From: Chlamydiota bacterium
GTDB lineage: Bacteria > Chlamydiota > Chlamydiia > Chlamydiales > Rhabdochlamydiaceae
Direction: 5' to 3'
DNA length: 12,482 bases
NCBI GenBank assembly: GCA_016866585.1
Contig: VGMB01000019.1
Location: 1 to 12,482 of the forward strand
A program made the position numbers and the translations under genes. The notes beneath the pieces are model-generated. The model was not told the origin of the DNA and did no database searches. It saw only the letters and a list, made by a program, of their open reading frames with translations. This document shows, in pieces, positions 1-6,406 of this stretch; position 1 is the stretch's first letter, and the number at the start of each line of letters is the position of its first letter.

Positions 1-11
1 TTATATTTTTT

Positions 12-41
12 TTGACATATAAATCTTTACAAACCTAGTAA
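12..41 (+). promoter_or_regulatory. Candidate sigma-66/70-type promoter of the TVP38-like gene
   Basis: A perfect TTGACA lies at 12-17. An 18-base spacer leads to a poor -10 candidate, TAGTAA, at 36-41, which would give a leader of about 33 nt before the GTG at 81. Only the -35 is convincing, so this is a weak call. Confidence 0.28.
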
Positions 42-80
42 TTTCGAATATACCCGAATTAAAATACAAGGTGACAAAAA

Positions 81-803
81 GTGAATCTGTTAGATTTCAA
101 ACATCATAAAAAATTTGCAACATTTCTAGCAGGACTATTTGTCGTAATTTTAGTTCTAGGAATCATATGGCTAAACTTTCAAAATCCAATAAAAATGGAG
201 AAACTTAGAAGTGATTTTTCTTCGTTAATTCAATATGAATCACTACACCCCTTCTTATTTACACTGCTTCTATCTGGTGTATATATTGTATCAATTTTGT
301 TTGTTATACCCGACTCAACGCTCATCTCACTGCTAAGCGGAACAATATATCCTTTGCCTTTTGCTGTGATATTCATTTCTCTTTGTGAAACAATTGGAGC
401 TGTTGCATATTTTTTAGTGATTAAATTCGCATTAAAAATCTATTACAAAAAAAGAACAATTTCACTTACTCCCAATAAATTCAAAAAAAATTTCGATAAC
501 AATAAAATTTTCTACTTATTAGGACTGCGTTTTTGCCACCTTTTTCCTTTTTGGATGATCAACGTTTTTGCCGCATCAATGAGAATTCCCTTATGGACAT
601 TTATATGGACAACATTTGTTGGCACACTGCCACTATCATGGGTTTTAGCTCAAGCCGGTAAAGGGTTTAAAATTGCCATGGAGCAACATACACATTTCTC
701 AACGCACGACTTTTTAAATAAACAAACAGAGATTGCACTTTTGGGACTTGGCATAATCACACTTCTGCCAATTGTTGTACGACATTTTATAAAAAAATTA
801 TGA
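81..803 (+). CDS. TVP38/TMEM64 (DedA-like, VTT domain) integral membrane protein
   Basis: This is a 240-residue polytopic inner-membrane protein. Hydrophobic segments lie near residues 11-31, 58-75, 93-119, 156-167, 172-192 and 217-236. The stretch from about residue 68 to 194 has the layout of the VTT (SNARE-associated/DedA-like) domain. It contains a re-entrant-type IPDSTLISLLSG segment, then GLRFCHLFPFWMINVFAAS, which matches the family pattern of an LR followed by a P-F-W-N run, then a glycine/proline helix (VGTLPLSWVLAQAGKG). Family members are thought to act in membrane-lipid handling, with some DedA-superfamily proteins scrambling or flipping phospholipids; the substrate here cannot be told. 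The start is GTG at 81, chosen because AAGGTG at 68-73 is a good ribosome binding site about 7 bases upstream. The gene ends tail-to-tail with the opposite-strand lipase-like gene, overlapping by 6 bases. The family is fairly sure and the role is open. Confidence 0.85.
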   Translation: MNLLDFKHHKKFATFLAGLFVVILVLGIIWLNFQNPIKMEKLRSDFSSLIQYESLHPFLFTLLLSGVYIVSILFVIPDSTLISLLSGTIYPLPFAVIFISLCETIGAVAYFLVIKFALKIYYKKRTISLTPNKFKKNFDNNKIFYLLGLRFCHLFPFWMINVFAASMRIPLWTFIWTTFVGTLPLSWVLAQAGKGFKIAMEQHTHFSTHDFLNKQTEIALLGLGIITLLPIVVRHFIKKL

Positions 804-2303
804 ATTTATTTCAGACATCCAGGGATATTTATACCGAGGCTCTGAATAAGACACAGGAGAAATATATAAATATTTATGGCAGAGTAAGAACACTAAATTA
901 ACTACTTTTAGCAAAGGTAAAACCACCCTCGATCCAAAATTAACACGCATACTTTCCCAAAACATAGCCCTAGAATTTCCCGTGTTATCTACTTGCATAT
1001 CGAAATCTGACGACTCATGTCTTTCTGCAACAAATAATACATCAGGTTGATTTAAAAAATGCTGTATATGCCTATTCAACCTATCTCCGAATGAAAATTC
1101 AGCTTCAGTCTGTGTTCTGTCTACAAAATCGAACTGGAGACATTCCTTCTTGACTCTGGGATTACTAATACCCCACCCCACATGCTTTTGACCAACATAA
1201 TGTGCCAAGTCATCTCTAACACGCATAGCACTAATTTTAAATGCTGCGTCTTGGGATGTTGTTGGGAGTGCATTTATTCTGGATGCGAAATTTTCAGCCA
1301 AGGATCTTTCAACACTCGGAGCATTAACAGTGTACATGTGAGCTACATTTGCGTAATTATCAACAAAGAACCGCTGCGCATGGTTTCCTCCAAGACTAAA
1401 TCCTGCGATATCGATTTTCACTCCTTCTCTTCTAAACTCAGGATCACGCATTAGTTGTGATAGTTCATCTTTTGCTGCCATATACCCAGGCTCGCCTAAG
1501 CTCTCATTTAAATCATTTATCACAGTATATAAAGCATCTTCTGAATCAGGCTGTAAAACTGTTGGCCTAAATACAATCAAGGGTCTTGCAAGAGAAAATG
1601 AGGAAACAGGCTTAAGAGCGTAAGCAACAAGACCATTAGTGCATATCTTTTTGAAGACGTAGTAATAGTCATCAACACCATGAGTATAAGGAGCGGGAAT
1701 AACTTCCCCCTCTTCCATTTTTTTTAGTCCTATAGCTTTAGATAAGAACTCCATATAGTTATAGCTGTTTTTCCCTTTTAGATTCTTCCATAGAGTATGA
1801 GTTTCAATATCTTGGAATTCAGTTTTGCTATAGGATAAAAAATTTATAATACTCTCTAGATTTATTTTAAAAAAGAAAGTGTCCTCTATAATAGGAAACT
1901 TATGTAGGGTATCAACCATATTTTTCAGTTGTGAAGGAAGAAACCATTTAACTTCCAAATCATCTGGAGCCTGAATGTCTTTAAGTAAAACCTTTGAGGT
2001 TCCAAGCAAAAAGCTTTTAATAATACCTTTTGTTAAAGGTGATCCTTGTGAGATTTTTTGATTAATATTTATATTTCTATTTTTAAGAATACGGTTAAAA
2101 CGATCTTCCCCAAACTCTTTTTTTGCAAGAGCTTCAAAAATACGCCATACATTCCGATTTTTTTCGTTATCTAGGCCAATAAATGTTTGTAGACTAAAGC
2201 ACTTAAGACCTAGATTACCATTTCTTTTTAAATAAAAGACGGTATCACTCCCCTGAGTAGAGTGCAGATCGTAAAAATTTTTAAAATCTAAATTGTTAAT
2301 CAT
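798..2303 (-). CDS. Lipase-like alpha/beta-hydrolase protein with C-terminal hydrophobic segment
   Basis: This is a 501-residue protein that I do not recognise as a named family member. Residues 1-235 show no motif I know. From about 240 to 420 it looks like a class-3-lipase-type alpha/beta hydrolase. A strand (VKIDIA) leads into the nucleophile elbow GFSLGG at 301-306 (Ser303), then YTVNAPSVE at 324-332, which sits where lipase-3 proteins have their F-G-S/A-P strand. RVRDDLAHYVG (361-371) could supply the acid and His412 or His415 in RHIQH the base; the acid and base are inferred by position only. Residues 459-481 (VVLPLLKVVNLVFLLCHKYL region) could form one membrane helix near the C terminus. 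No signal peptide is visible. The only early ATG is at 2303; it has no Shine-Dalgarno sequence and lies 3 bases from the predicted transcription start. In chlamydiae such a protein could act on lipids or be a secreted effector, which is inference. Confidence 0.7.
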   Translation of the reverse strand: MINNLDFKNFYDLHSTQGSDTVFYLKRNGNLGLKCFSLQTFIGLDNEKNRNVWRIFEALAKKEFGEDRFNRILKNRNININQKISQGSPLTKGIIKSFLLGTSKVLLKDIQAPDDLEVKWFLPSQLKNMVDTLHKFPIIEDTFFFKINLESIINFLSYSKTEFQDIETHTLWKNLKGKNSYNYMEFLSKAIGLKKMEEGEVIPAPYTHGVDDYYYVFKKICTNGLVAYALKPVSSFSLARPLIVFRPTVLQPDSEDALYTVINDLNESLGEPGYMAAKDELSQLMRDPEFRREGVKIDIAGFSLGGNHAQRFFVDNYANVAHMYTVNAPSVERSLAENFASRINALPTTSQDAAFKISAMRVRDDLAHYVGQKHVGWGISNPRVKKECLQFDFVDRTQTEAEFSFGDRLNRHIQHFLNQPDVLFVAERHESSDFDMQVDNTGNSRAMFWESMRVNFGSRVVLPLLKVVNLVFLLCHKYLYISPVSYSEPRYKYPWMSEINS

Positions 2304-2312
2304 AGTGTATTA

Positions 2313-2340
2313 ATTATAACACAAATCCAGAAATTATCGA
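2313..2340 (-). promoter_or_regulatory. Extended -10 promoter of the lipase-like gene
   Basis: On the minus strand a perfect TATAAT (plus 2313-2318) is preceded by TGT, which makes an extended -10 (TGTTATAAT). Sixteen bases further upstream is TCGATA (plus 2335-2340), 4 of 6 matches to TTGACA. Transcription should start at an A at about 2306, only three bases before the ATG at 2303, so the mRNA would be almost leaderless. Confidence 0.5.
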
Positions 2341-2376
2341 GAGTTAAAATCAATAAAAAATGTTTCTACAAGAATT

Positions 2377-2405
2377 ATAATCCCATTCAAAACAAATGGG
2401 ATTAT
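2377..2405 (-). terminator. Hairpin closing the prfB-GNAT-GNAT-sprT-yebC operon
   Basis: A perfect 11-bp inverted repeat (ATAATCCCATT / AATGGGATTAT) with a 7-base loop starts 12 bases after the yebC stop codon. The run of uridines that usually follows an intrinsic terminator is weak: on the minus strand the stem is followed by AATTCTTG, while a T-run lies before it. It may terminate transcription, or stabilise the 3' end after processing. Confidence 0.5.
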
Positions 2406-2417
2406 TAAAAAAAATTA

Positions 2418-3140
2418 CTACTCAGACTTATTCATGTTATGATGAACAGCATCCACGTCATCTAATGCTTCAATCCATTCTATAAGGGCTTCATTAGCTT
2501 TGGCCGTTTCTTCGTTACATTCCACATAAACCTTAGGAATCATTTCGAATTCAGCTTGTTCGCAAGTAAGACCCATTTGTTGAATTTTTTCTTTTACCTG
2601 AAAAAGAAGATCTGGAGGAGTGGTTATAATAAACAAATCATCAACGGATTCAAAATCTTCTGCGCCAGCCTCAGAGACGGCTAGAAAGAGGTCATCTTCG
2701 TTAATACCCTGCTTAGCAAGCTGAATTACTCCCTTTTTATCAAAGTTAAAAGCAACAGAACCTGGGCTTGCAATAGTTCCTCCCCTTTTATTAGTAGCGA
2801 TTCTCATATCGGAAGAAATTCTATTTTTATTATCCGTCATGATATCTACCAGAATGCCGACCCCACCATGACCATAAAGCTCATACGTCATCTCAACGAA
2901 GTCTGCTTGGTCTGTAGAAGAGGCCTTCTTGATGTTTCTTTCGATATTATCATTGGGAAGGTTTACTTCTTTTGCCTTTTGAAGAACTAATCTCAATTTA
3001 GGATTAGACTTAGGATCTGGTCCACCTTGCTTTACTGCACTAATGATCTCTTTAGTAACACGAGAAAAGATTTTACCTTTAATTGCATCAGCTCTTCCCT
3101 TTCTGTGTTTAATATTTGCCCACTTACTGTGCCCTGCCAT
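2418..3140 (-). CDS. yebC: YebC/TACO1 family protein (translation factor / putative transcriptional regulator)
   Basis: The 240 residues match the usual family length. The N terminus, MAGHSKWANIKHRKGRADA followed by KGKIFSR, is the family signature, and the body carries the expected D-P-N-PKLR, KAKEVNLPNDNIERNIKKA and YELYGHGGVGILVD stretches, with a typical acidic C-terminal domain. Members were long annotated as transcriptional regulators. Later work on TACO1 and bacterial YebC points to ribosome-associated roles in translation, including relief of stalling on proline-rich stretches. The start at 3140 is supported by GGAAG about 9 bases upstream and by the invariant MAGHSKW. It is the last gene of the operon, four bases after the SprT-like gene. 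The place next to release factor 2 agrees with a translation role and with the position I recall in Chlamydia (CT457). Confidence 0.95.
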   Translation of the reverse strand: MAGHSKWANIKHRKGRADAIKGKIFSRVTKEIISAVKQGGPDPKSNPKLRLVLQKAKEVNLPNDNIERNIKKASSTDQADFVEMTYELYGHGGVGILVDIMTDNKNRISSDMRIATNKRGGTIASPGSVAFNFDKKGVIQLAKQGINEDDLFLAVSEAGAEDFESVDDLFIITTPPDLLFQVKEKIQQMGLTCEQAEFEMIPKVYVECNEETAKANEALIEWIEALDDVDAVHHNMNKSE

Positions 3141-3144
3141 AATT

Positions 3145-3600
3145 TTATCTTCCGTTTAAAATCTTCTCTAGGTTTTGTTTTTCCCATTCCTTAGCTTGGC
3201 CATACCCATGAAATAACTTTTCTTTATCCCTAAATTCTTTATGGTGAACCTTCCTTTTATACAGACCTTGAATCGGAGGTTCAGCACTATGTAGCATCTC
3301 GTGATAAACTACATAAGCAATAAAGTAGGGGGGATAAAAAGAATTATTTAAAGAATGATGAATCTTAATCCTTTTATTTTTACTGTCATAATATCCTAAA
3401 ACTTTTCTTCTTATTCTTCGAGAGGTCTTTTTTCGTCCGAACCAATGTATAGAAAGATCCAATGCACCACTAAAATATTGAAGATTGATTTCAGAAAATA
3501 TTTGCTGCAGGTCGTAAACACCTTGCTCGCAAAAAGAACTTTTTTTTATTACGGGCTTCTTTTTACCAAGCAATTTTTTAAAAGTATCTTTCCAGCTCAT
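3145..3600 (-). CDS. SprT-like zinc metalloprotease domain protein
   Basis: This is a 151-residue basic protein with the SprT/Spartan-type metalloprotease core. The zinc motif is HEMLH at residues 100-104, with a likely third ligand in HHKEF (119-123). Before it come IFSEINLQYFSGAL and IHWFGRKK, which resemble the helix and strand ahead of the active site in SprT proteins, and LGYYDSKNKRIKIHHSLN, which resembles the family's G-x-Y strand. There is no C-terminal zinc ribbon, so it is a minimal version. Eukaryotic Spartan cleaves DNA-protein crosslinks; bacterial SprT proteins are poorly understood. The ATG at 3600 overlaps the upstream GNAT stop as ATGA and the local ribosome binding site is poor, so translation probably depends on ribosomes finishing the GNAT gene. 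The family is well supported; the substrate is unknown. Confidence 0.85.
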   Translation of the reverse strand: MSWKDTFKKLLGKKKPVIKKSSFCEQGVYDLQQIFSEINLQYFSGALDLSIHWFGRKKTSRRIRRKVLGYYDSKNKRIKIHHSLNNSFYPPYFIAYVVYHEMLHSAEPPIQGLYKRKVHHKEFRDKEKLFHGYGQAKEWEKQNLEKILNGR

Positions 3601-4097
3601 ATCTTTTTTTGCATAAAAAACTTTGACAAATACTTTCCATCTTCTTTTACGTAGTGTTTTTGCTCTGCATAACAGGAAAAACCCATTCTTTCATAAAGCC
3701 TGCGAGCAGGGTTACCTTCATAAACTTCAAGTAAAAGAAGAGATATATTGAAGACATCTTTAGCAAGCTTTTGCCCTTCTTCAATTAAAACTTTTCCAAC
3801 ACCCCGCCCTCTACATTCTTCATCTACAATGATAGAAAATAAGCTATTATGAGCAATTTTCTTGAACGGTTGTATGTATAAATTAAACATACCGCAAGGC
3901 TTGCCATTATAAAGCGCAGTGATGCCAGCACCCATTTTTGAATAACTCATCCATATACGAATAGAATCGTCGATCTCGATTTCATTTATCATCGGAAACC
4001 AACAAAGAATCTTTGGATCATTTAACCATTTTTTCAGTAAAATTGCATCACCATCTTCTACAGGACGAATAGAGATTTCATCTGTGATCTTTTTCAT
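3597..4097 (-). CDS. GNAT-family N-acetyltransferase (downstream tandem copy)
   Basis: This 166-residue single-domain protein has the GNAT fold. IRPVEDGD near residue 10 is the first strand. FSIIVDEECRGRGVGKVLI contains the acetyl-CoA pyrophosphate-binding loop RGRGVG (96-101). LLLEVYEGNPARRLYERMGF (121-140) is the usual C-terminal strand-helix with the N-x-x-A-x-x-L-Y-x-x-x-G-F pattern. It should move an acetyl group from acetyl-CoA to an amine; the acceptor is not readable. It is clearly paralogous to the gene just upstream: both share the CWFP/CWLP, KPCG/VPCG, PFKK/PYKK-A-H and R/QNQGVG blocks in the same order. Its ATG shares one base with that gene's stop (TAATG), and its own TGA overlaps the SprT-like start (ATGA). 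I recall a single GNAT gene (CT458) at this place in C. trachomatis. Confidence 0.88.
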   Translation of the reverse strand: MKKITDEISIRPVEDGDAILLKKWLNDPKILCWFPMINEIEIDDSIRIWMSYSKMGAGITALYNGKPCGMFNLYIQPFKKIAHNSLFSIIVDEECRGRGVGKVLIEEGQKLAKDVFNISLLLLEVYEGNPARRLYERMGFSCYAEQKHYVKEDGKYLSKFFMQKKI

Positions 4098-4603
4098 TAT
4101 ACATCCTCCATCAGATTGGCTTCTAGCAAGACTCTGGGTATGAATGTATCACCATCTTTAAAATAGTCTTCTTGATATAAAATCTGTTTAAAGCCCTGTT
4201 TAAAAAGCAAAGAAAGGATGGGGTTTTTATCCATGACTTCGATGTGTAAAAGTTCTAATTTGAAGCGATTTTTTGCCAGATGTTTGATATTTTTAATTAA
4301 TGATGAACCAACGCCTTGATTTTGAAAATCTGGATCAACAACGATCTTAAACATAGAATGATGAGCAACTTTTTTGTACGGCATCAAAAATAGAGTTGCG
4401 ATGCCGCACGGAACATTGTTAATTGTAGCAGTTAAGCTTGCTTTGAATTTTGAAAAACCAATCCAACAATTTGTTGCAGACTCCATTTCCCTATCATCAC
4501 AGAAAGGAAGCCAACAAATCACCTGATCTTGAGATGCCCATTTATTCAAAAATAGCAAATCAATTTCTTCTGAGTATCGGATATCAAAATTTTCTAGGCT
4601 CAT
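4097..4603 (-). CDS. GNAT-family N-acetyltransferase (upstream tandem copy)
   Basis: This GNAT-domain protein follows prfB directly. FDIRYSEEID starts the fold, FKIVVDPDFQNQGVGSSLI holds the acetyl-CoA loop (QNQGVG), and LLHIEVMDKNPILSLLFKQGF is the C-terminal strand-helix. I place the start at the ATG at 4603 (168 residues). A TTG at 4612 would add three residues and overlap the prfB stop, but the ATG aligns better with the start of the paralogous copy. It lies 5 bases after the prfB stop, with only a weak ribosome binding site, so it is probably coupled to prfB translation. The acceptor substrate is unknown. Position beside a release factor raises the idea of acetylating a translation component, as Rim-type GNATs do; this is inference. 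Confidence 0.86.
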   Translation of the reverse strand: MSLENFDIRYSEEIDLLFLNKWASQDQVICWLPFCDDREMESATNCWIGFSKFKASLTATINNVPCGIATLFLMPYKKVAHHSMFKIVVDPDFQNQGVGSSLIKNIKHLAKNRFKLELLHIEVMDKNPILSLLFKQGFKQILYQEDYFKDGDTFIPRVLLEANLMEDV

Positions 4604-4608
4604 GCTTT

Positions 4609-5704
4609 TCAACCAAATTCTTTTAAGTAGGCGTTGATAAAATCATCGATTTCGCCATCCATAACAGCATCGATATTCCCTACTTCATACTTAGTTCTTG
4701 TATCTTTTACAAGAGTATAGGGTTGAAAAACATAATTTCTAATTTGACTGCCCCAAGCAATTTCTTTTTTCTCACCACCCATTTCCTGAAGCATAGACTC
4801 TCTTTCAAGGCGTTCTTTGTCGTATAACTTTGCTTTAAGCATCTTCATACACGTTTCTCGGTTTTGGATCTGGCTTCTCTCACTTTGGCAAGAGACAACG
4901 ATCCCTGTTTCTAAGTGGGTGATACGAACAGCGGAATCTGTTTTATTAACGTGCTGACCTCCAGCACCTGATGCTCTATAAGTATCTACACGAATTTGAT
5001 CAGGACGCACCTCGACTTGTATATCATCATCAATTTCTGGAGTGACGTCTACCGAAGCAAAGCTAGTATGTCGTTTTGCATTACTATCAAAAGGAGAAAT
5101 CCTAACCAATCTATGGACTCCCTTCTCCGCTTTTGCATATCCAAAAGCATAAGGACCAATTAGTTTATAGGTGACACTTTTGATTCCAGCAACATCCCCT
5201 TCGACAGTGTCAAGGAGCTCTACTTTAAAACCTTTATTTGTAGCCCAACGCAGGTACATTCTTGAAAGCATAAGAGCCCAGTCGCATGCCTCAGTACCGC
5301 CTGCACCAGCATTTATGCTTAAGAAACAATTTTTTATATCCATCTCTCCTGAAAGCATCCTACGAACTTCCATCTCCGCAAGAACTTTGTCACAATGAGA
5401 AAGTTCTTTACGCATAGCTTCAAGCATATCCGCATCGCCAAGTTCTACAACTTCAGGAAGAAGGGCTTTAACATTTTCTACTCCCTGCTTGATTTCTCTA
5501 TAGGGAACAGTCCAAGACTTAAGCTCATTACAAGAGCTAATAACCTTCTGGGCTGCATCATTGTCATCCCAAAAATTACTCTCCTGCATCATTCTCTCTA
5601 ATTCCTCAACTTTCTGCTCTTTTAGAGCCAAGTCAAAGATACCTCCACATGTGAAGGAGCCTGTCTTCTAAGTTTACTATTAGTTCTTGCATATTCTCGT
5701 TCAT
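4609..5704 (-). CDS. prfB: Peptide chain release factor 2, made through a programmed +1 frameshift
   Basis: RF2 releases the finished peptide at UGA and UAA codons. The gene is in two frames. A 23-codon leader starts at the ATG at 5704 (MNENMQELIVNLEDRLLHMW then RYL) and ends at an in-frame TGA at 5635-5633. A +1 slip at CTT-TGA-C reads GAC next and continues for 341 codons, giving 364 residues, the normal RF2 size. The main frame contains the SPF stop-codon-recognition tripeptide (VRISPFDSNAKRHTSF) and the catalytic GGQ loop (ASGAGGQHVNKTDSAVRI). The join is complement(5636..5704) plus complement(4609..5634). The ATG at 5704 has an AGAGG ribosome binding site about 6 bases upstream. Calling the gene from the TTG at 5631, as a simple ORF finder would, loses the N terminus. 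It heads the operon with both GNATs, the SprT-like gene and yebC. Confidence 0.96.
5633..5646 (-). promoter_or_regulatory. RF2 programmed +1 frameshift site
   Basis: Reading the minus strand, GGAGG (5646-5642) is followed by TAT CTT TGA C. This has all parts of the classic RF2 autoregulatory site: an internal Shine-Dalgarno-like sequence three bases before the slippery CTT, then the poor-context stop UGA followed by C. Low RF2 lets ribosomes pause at UGA and slip; high RF2 terminates after 23 residues. Confidence 0.95.
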
Positions 5705-5735
5705 AAATCCTCTTTATACTTTTCATATAATATTG

Positions 5736-5764
5736 AGTATTTCGTATTGAAAAAAAAAAGTCAA
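5736..5764 (-). promoter_or_regulatory. Candidate promoter of the prfB operon
   Basis: On the minus strand, TTGACT (plus 5759-5764) is separated by 17 bases from AATACT (plus 5736-5741; 4 of 6 matches to TATAAT). The spacer begins with a run of nine T. Start would be near 5729, giving a leader of about 25 nt to the prfB ATG. Confidence 0.4.
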
Positions 5765-5836
5765 AAACTAGAAGCAGATTCCTTCCGGCAATACAATTTT
5801 TTCCATGTTTATCGAAAAATATTTGGATTTAAATTT

Positions 5837-5881
5837 ATCTTTACCTTAACAACAGGTTAACGTAATCTTTACGCCTATTAT
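5837..5881 (+). promoter_or_regulatory. Operator-like cluster of short repeats before a -10 candidate
   Basis: Upstream of the small repeat-helix gene is a -10 candidate TATTAT (5876-5881; 5 of 6) without a clear -35. Just before it are TTAAC-N5-GTTAA (5846-5860), CGTAA-N3-TTACG (5861-5873), and a direct repeat of ATCTTTAC at 5837-5844 and 5865-5872. The same octamer also occurs at 23-30, between the boxes of the promoter proposed for the first gene. A regulator site is possible; each match is short enough to be chance. Confidence 0.22.
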
Positions 5882-5951
5882 TTTATAAATGACTAGAAAT
5901 TTGCTCGCGCCTAGCAAGAGCAACAAACCCTATAGATTCAAGGAGGAACCA

Positions 5952-6368
5952 ATGAGCACGATTACATCAATATCAAGCGCTACATGTGAACATATTTCCC
6001 AACTTACCCAAAACGCTTCTGCAATTGCTATCTGGATGGGGAAAAACGTTGCAACTATTGGACAAAGCGCTATGGAAATGGGTAAAGCAGCTTTTGAAAG
6101 AAGAGATGAAATTGCACAATCAGCATTTGAAGTGGGTAGCGTAATAGCAACTCATGTCGCTGCAGTTGCTGCAAAAGCTTTTGAGATAGCGCGTTCTGCT
6201 ATTGATTTTGCGCAGCCTCACATCAACTCGCTCAAAGAATTTATAGACCAGAACAGGTCTTACGCAACAGTTGGAGCTGTTGGAGCCTTAGTTGGTATAG
6301 CTGCCTACCTTTTAATAAAAAACACATGCTGCCCGAGACAATCCGCTCCTACATCTTTACATGTGTAA
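5952..6368 (+). CDS. Small alanine-rich helical protein with 18-residue repeats and a C-terminal membrane anchor
   Basis: I do not recognise this 138-residue protein. Residues 39-92 form three consecutive 18-residue units that start SAMEMGKAAFE, SAFEVGSVIAT and KAFEIARSAID. Eighteen residues are five helical turns, so the units should stack as one long amphipathic helix. Residues 104-122 (YATVGAVGALVGIAAYLLI) form one transmembrane helix with small-residue GxxxG-like spacing. It is followed by a short basic/polar tail with two adjacent cysteines (126-127). The order of helix, C-terminal anchor and short tail recalls DUF883/YqjD-ElaB ribosome-anchoring proteins, but also a tail-anchored secreted chlamydial membrane protein; neither is established. 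The start is the ATG at 5952 because of the strong AGGAGG at 5941-5946. An in-frame ATG at 5889 has no such site. A strong terminator follows. Confidence 0.8.
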   Translation: MSTITSISSATCEHISQLTQNASAIAIWMGKNVATIGQSAMEMGKAAFERRDEIAQSAFEVGSVIATHVAAVAAKAFEIARSAIDFAQPHINSLKEFIDQNRSYATVGAVGALVGIAAYLLIKNTCCPRQSAPTSLHV

Positions 6369-6374
6369 GTAATA

Positions 6375-6406
6375 AAAGAGGAGCTGTTAACTAGCAGCTC
6401 CTCTTT
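6375..6406. terminator. Bidirectional intrinsic terminator between convergent genes
   Basis: A perfect 12-bp inverted repeat (AAAGAGGAGCTG / CAGCTCCTCTTT) with an 8-base loop. T-rich sequence follows on both strands (CTTTATTT on plus, CTTTTATT on minus). It starts 6 bases after the stop at 6368, and its right arm contains part of the TAA stop of the minus-strand gene (6405-6407), so it serves both convergent genes. Confidence 0.88.

Noticed and set aside
1182..1454. Plus-strand 90-codon open frame inside the lipase-like gene
   Set aside because: Antisense to a long coding frame, cysteine- and serine-rich by chance, with no ribosome binding site or recognisable domain.
4604..4612. TTG start of the upstream GNAT gene at 4612
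   Set aside because: It adds three residues with no family support. The ATG at 4603 aligns with the paralogue's N terminus. The TTG remains possible through overlap with the prfB stop.
4609..5631. prfB starting at the TTG at 5631
   Set aside because: The leader, slippery CTT-TGA-C and GGAGG upstream show the true start is the ATG at 5704 with a +1 frameshift.
5889..5951. N-terminal extension of the repeat-helix protein from the in-frame ATG at 5889
   Set aside because: No ribosome binding site before 5889 and a strong AGGAGG placed correctly for the ATG at 5952. The ATG at 5889 also lies only about 8 bases past the -10 candidate.
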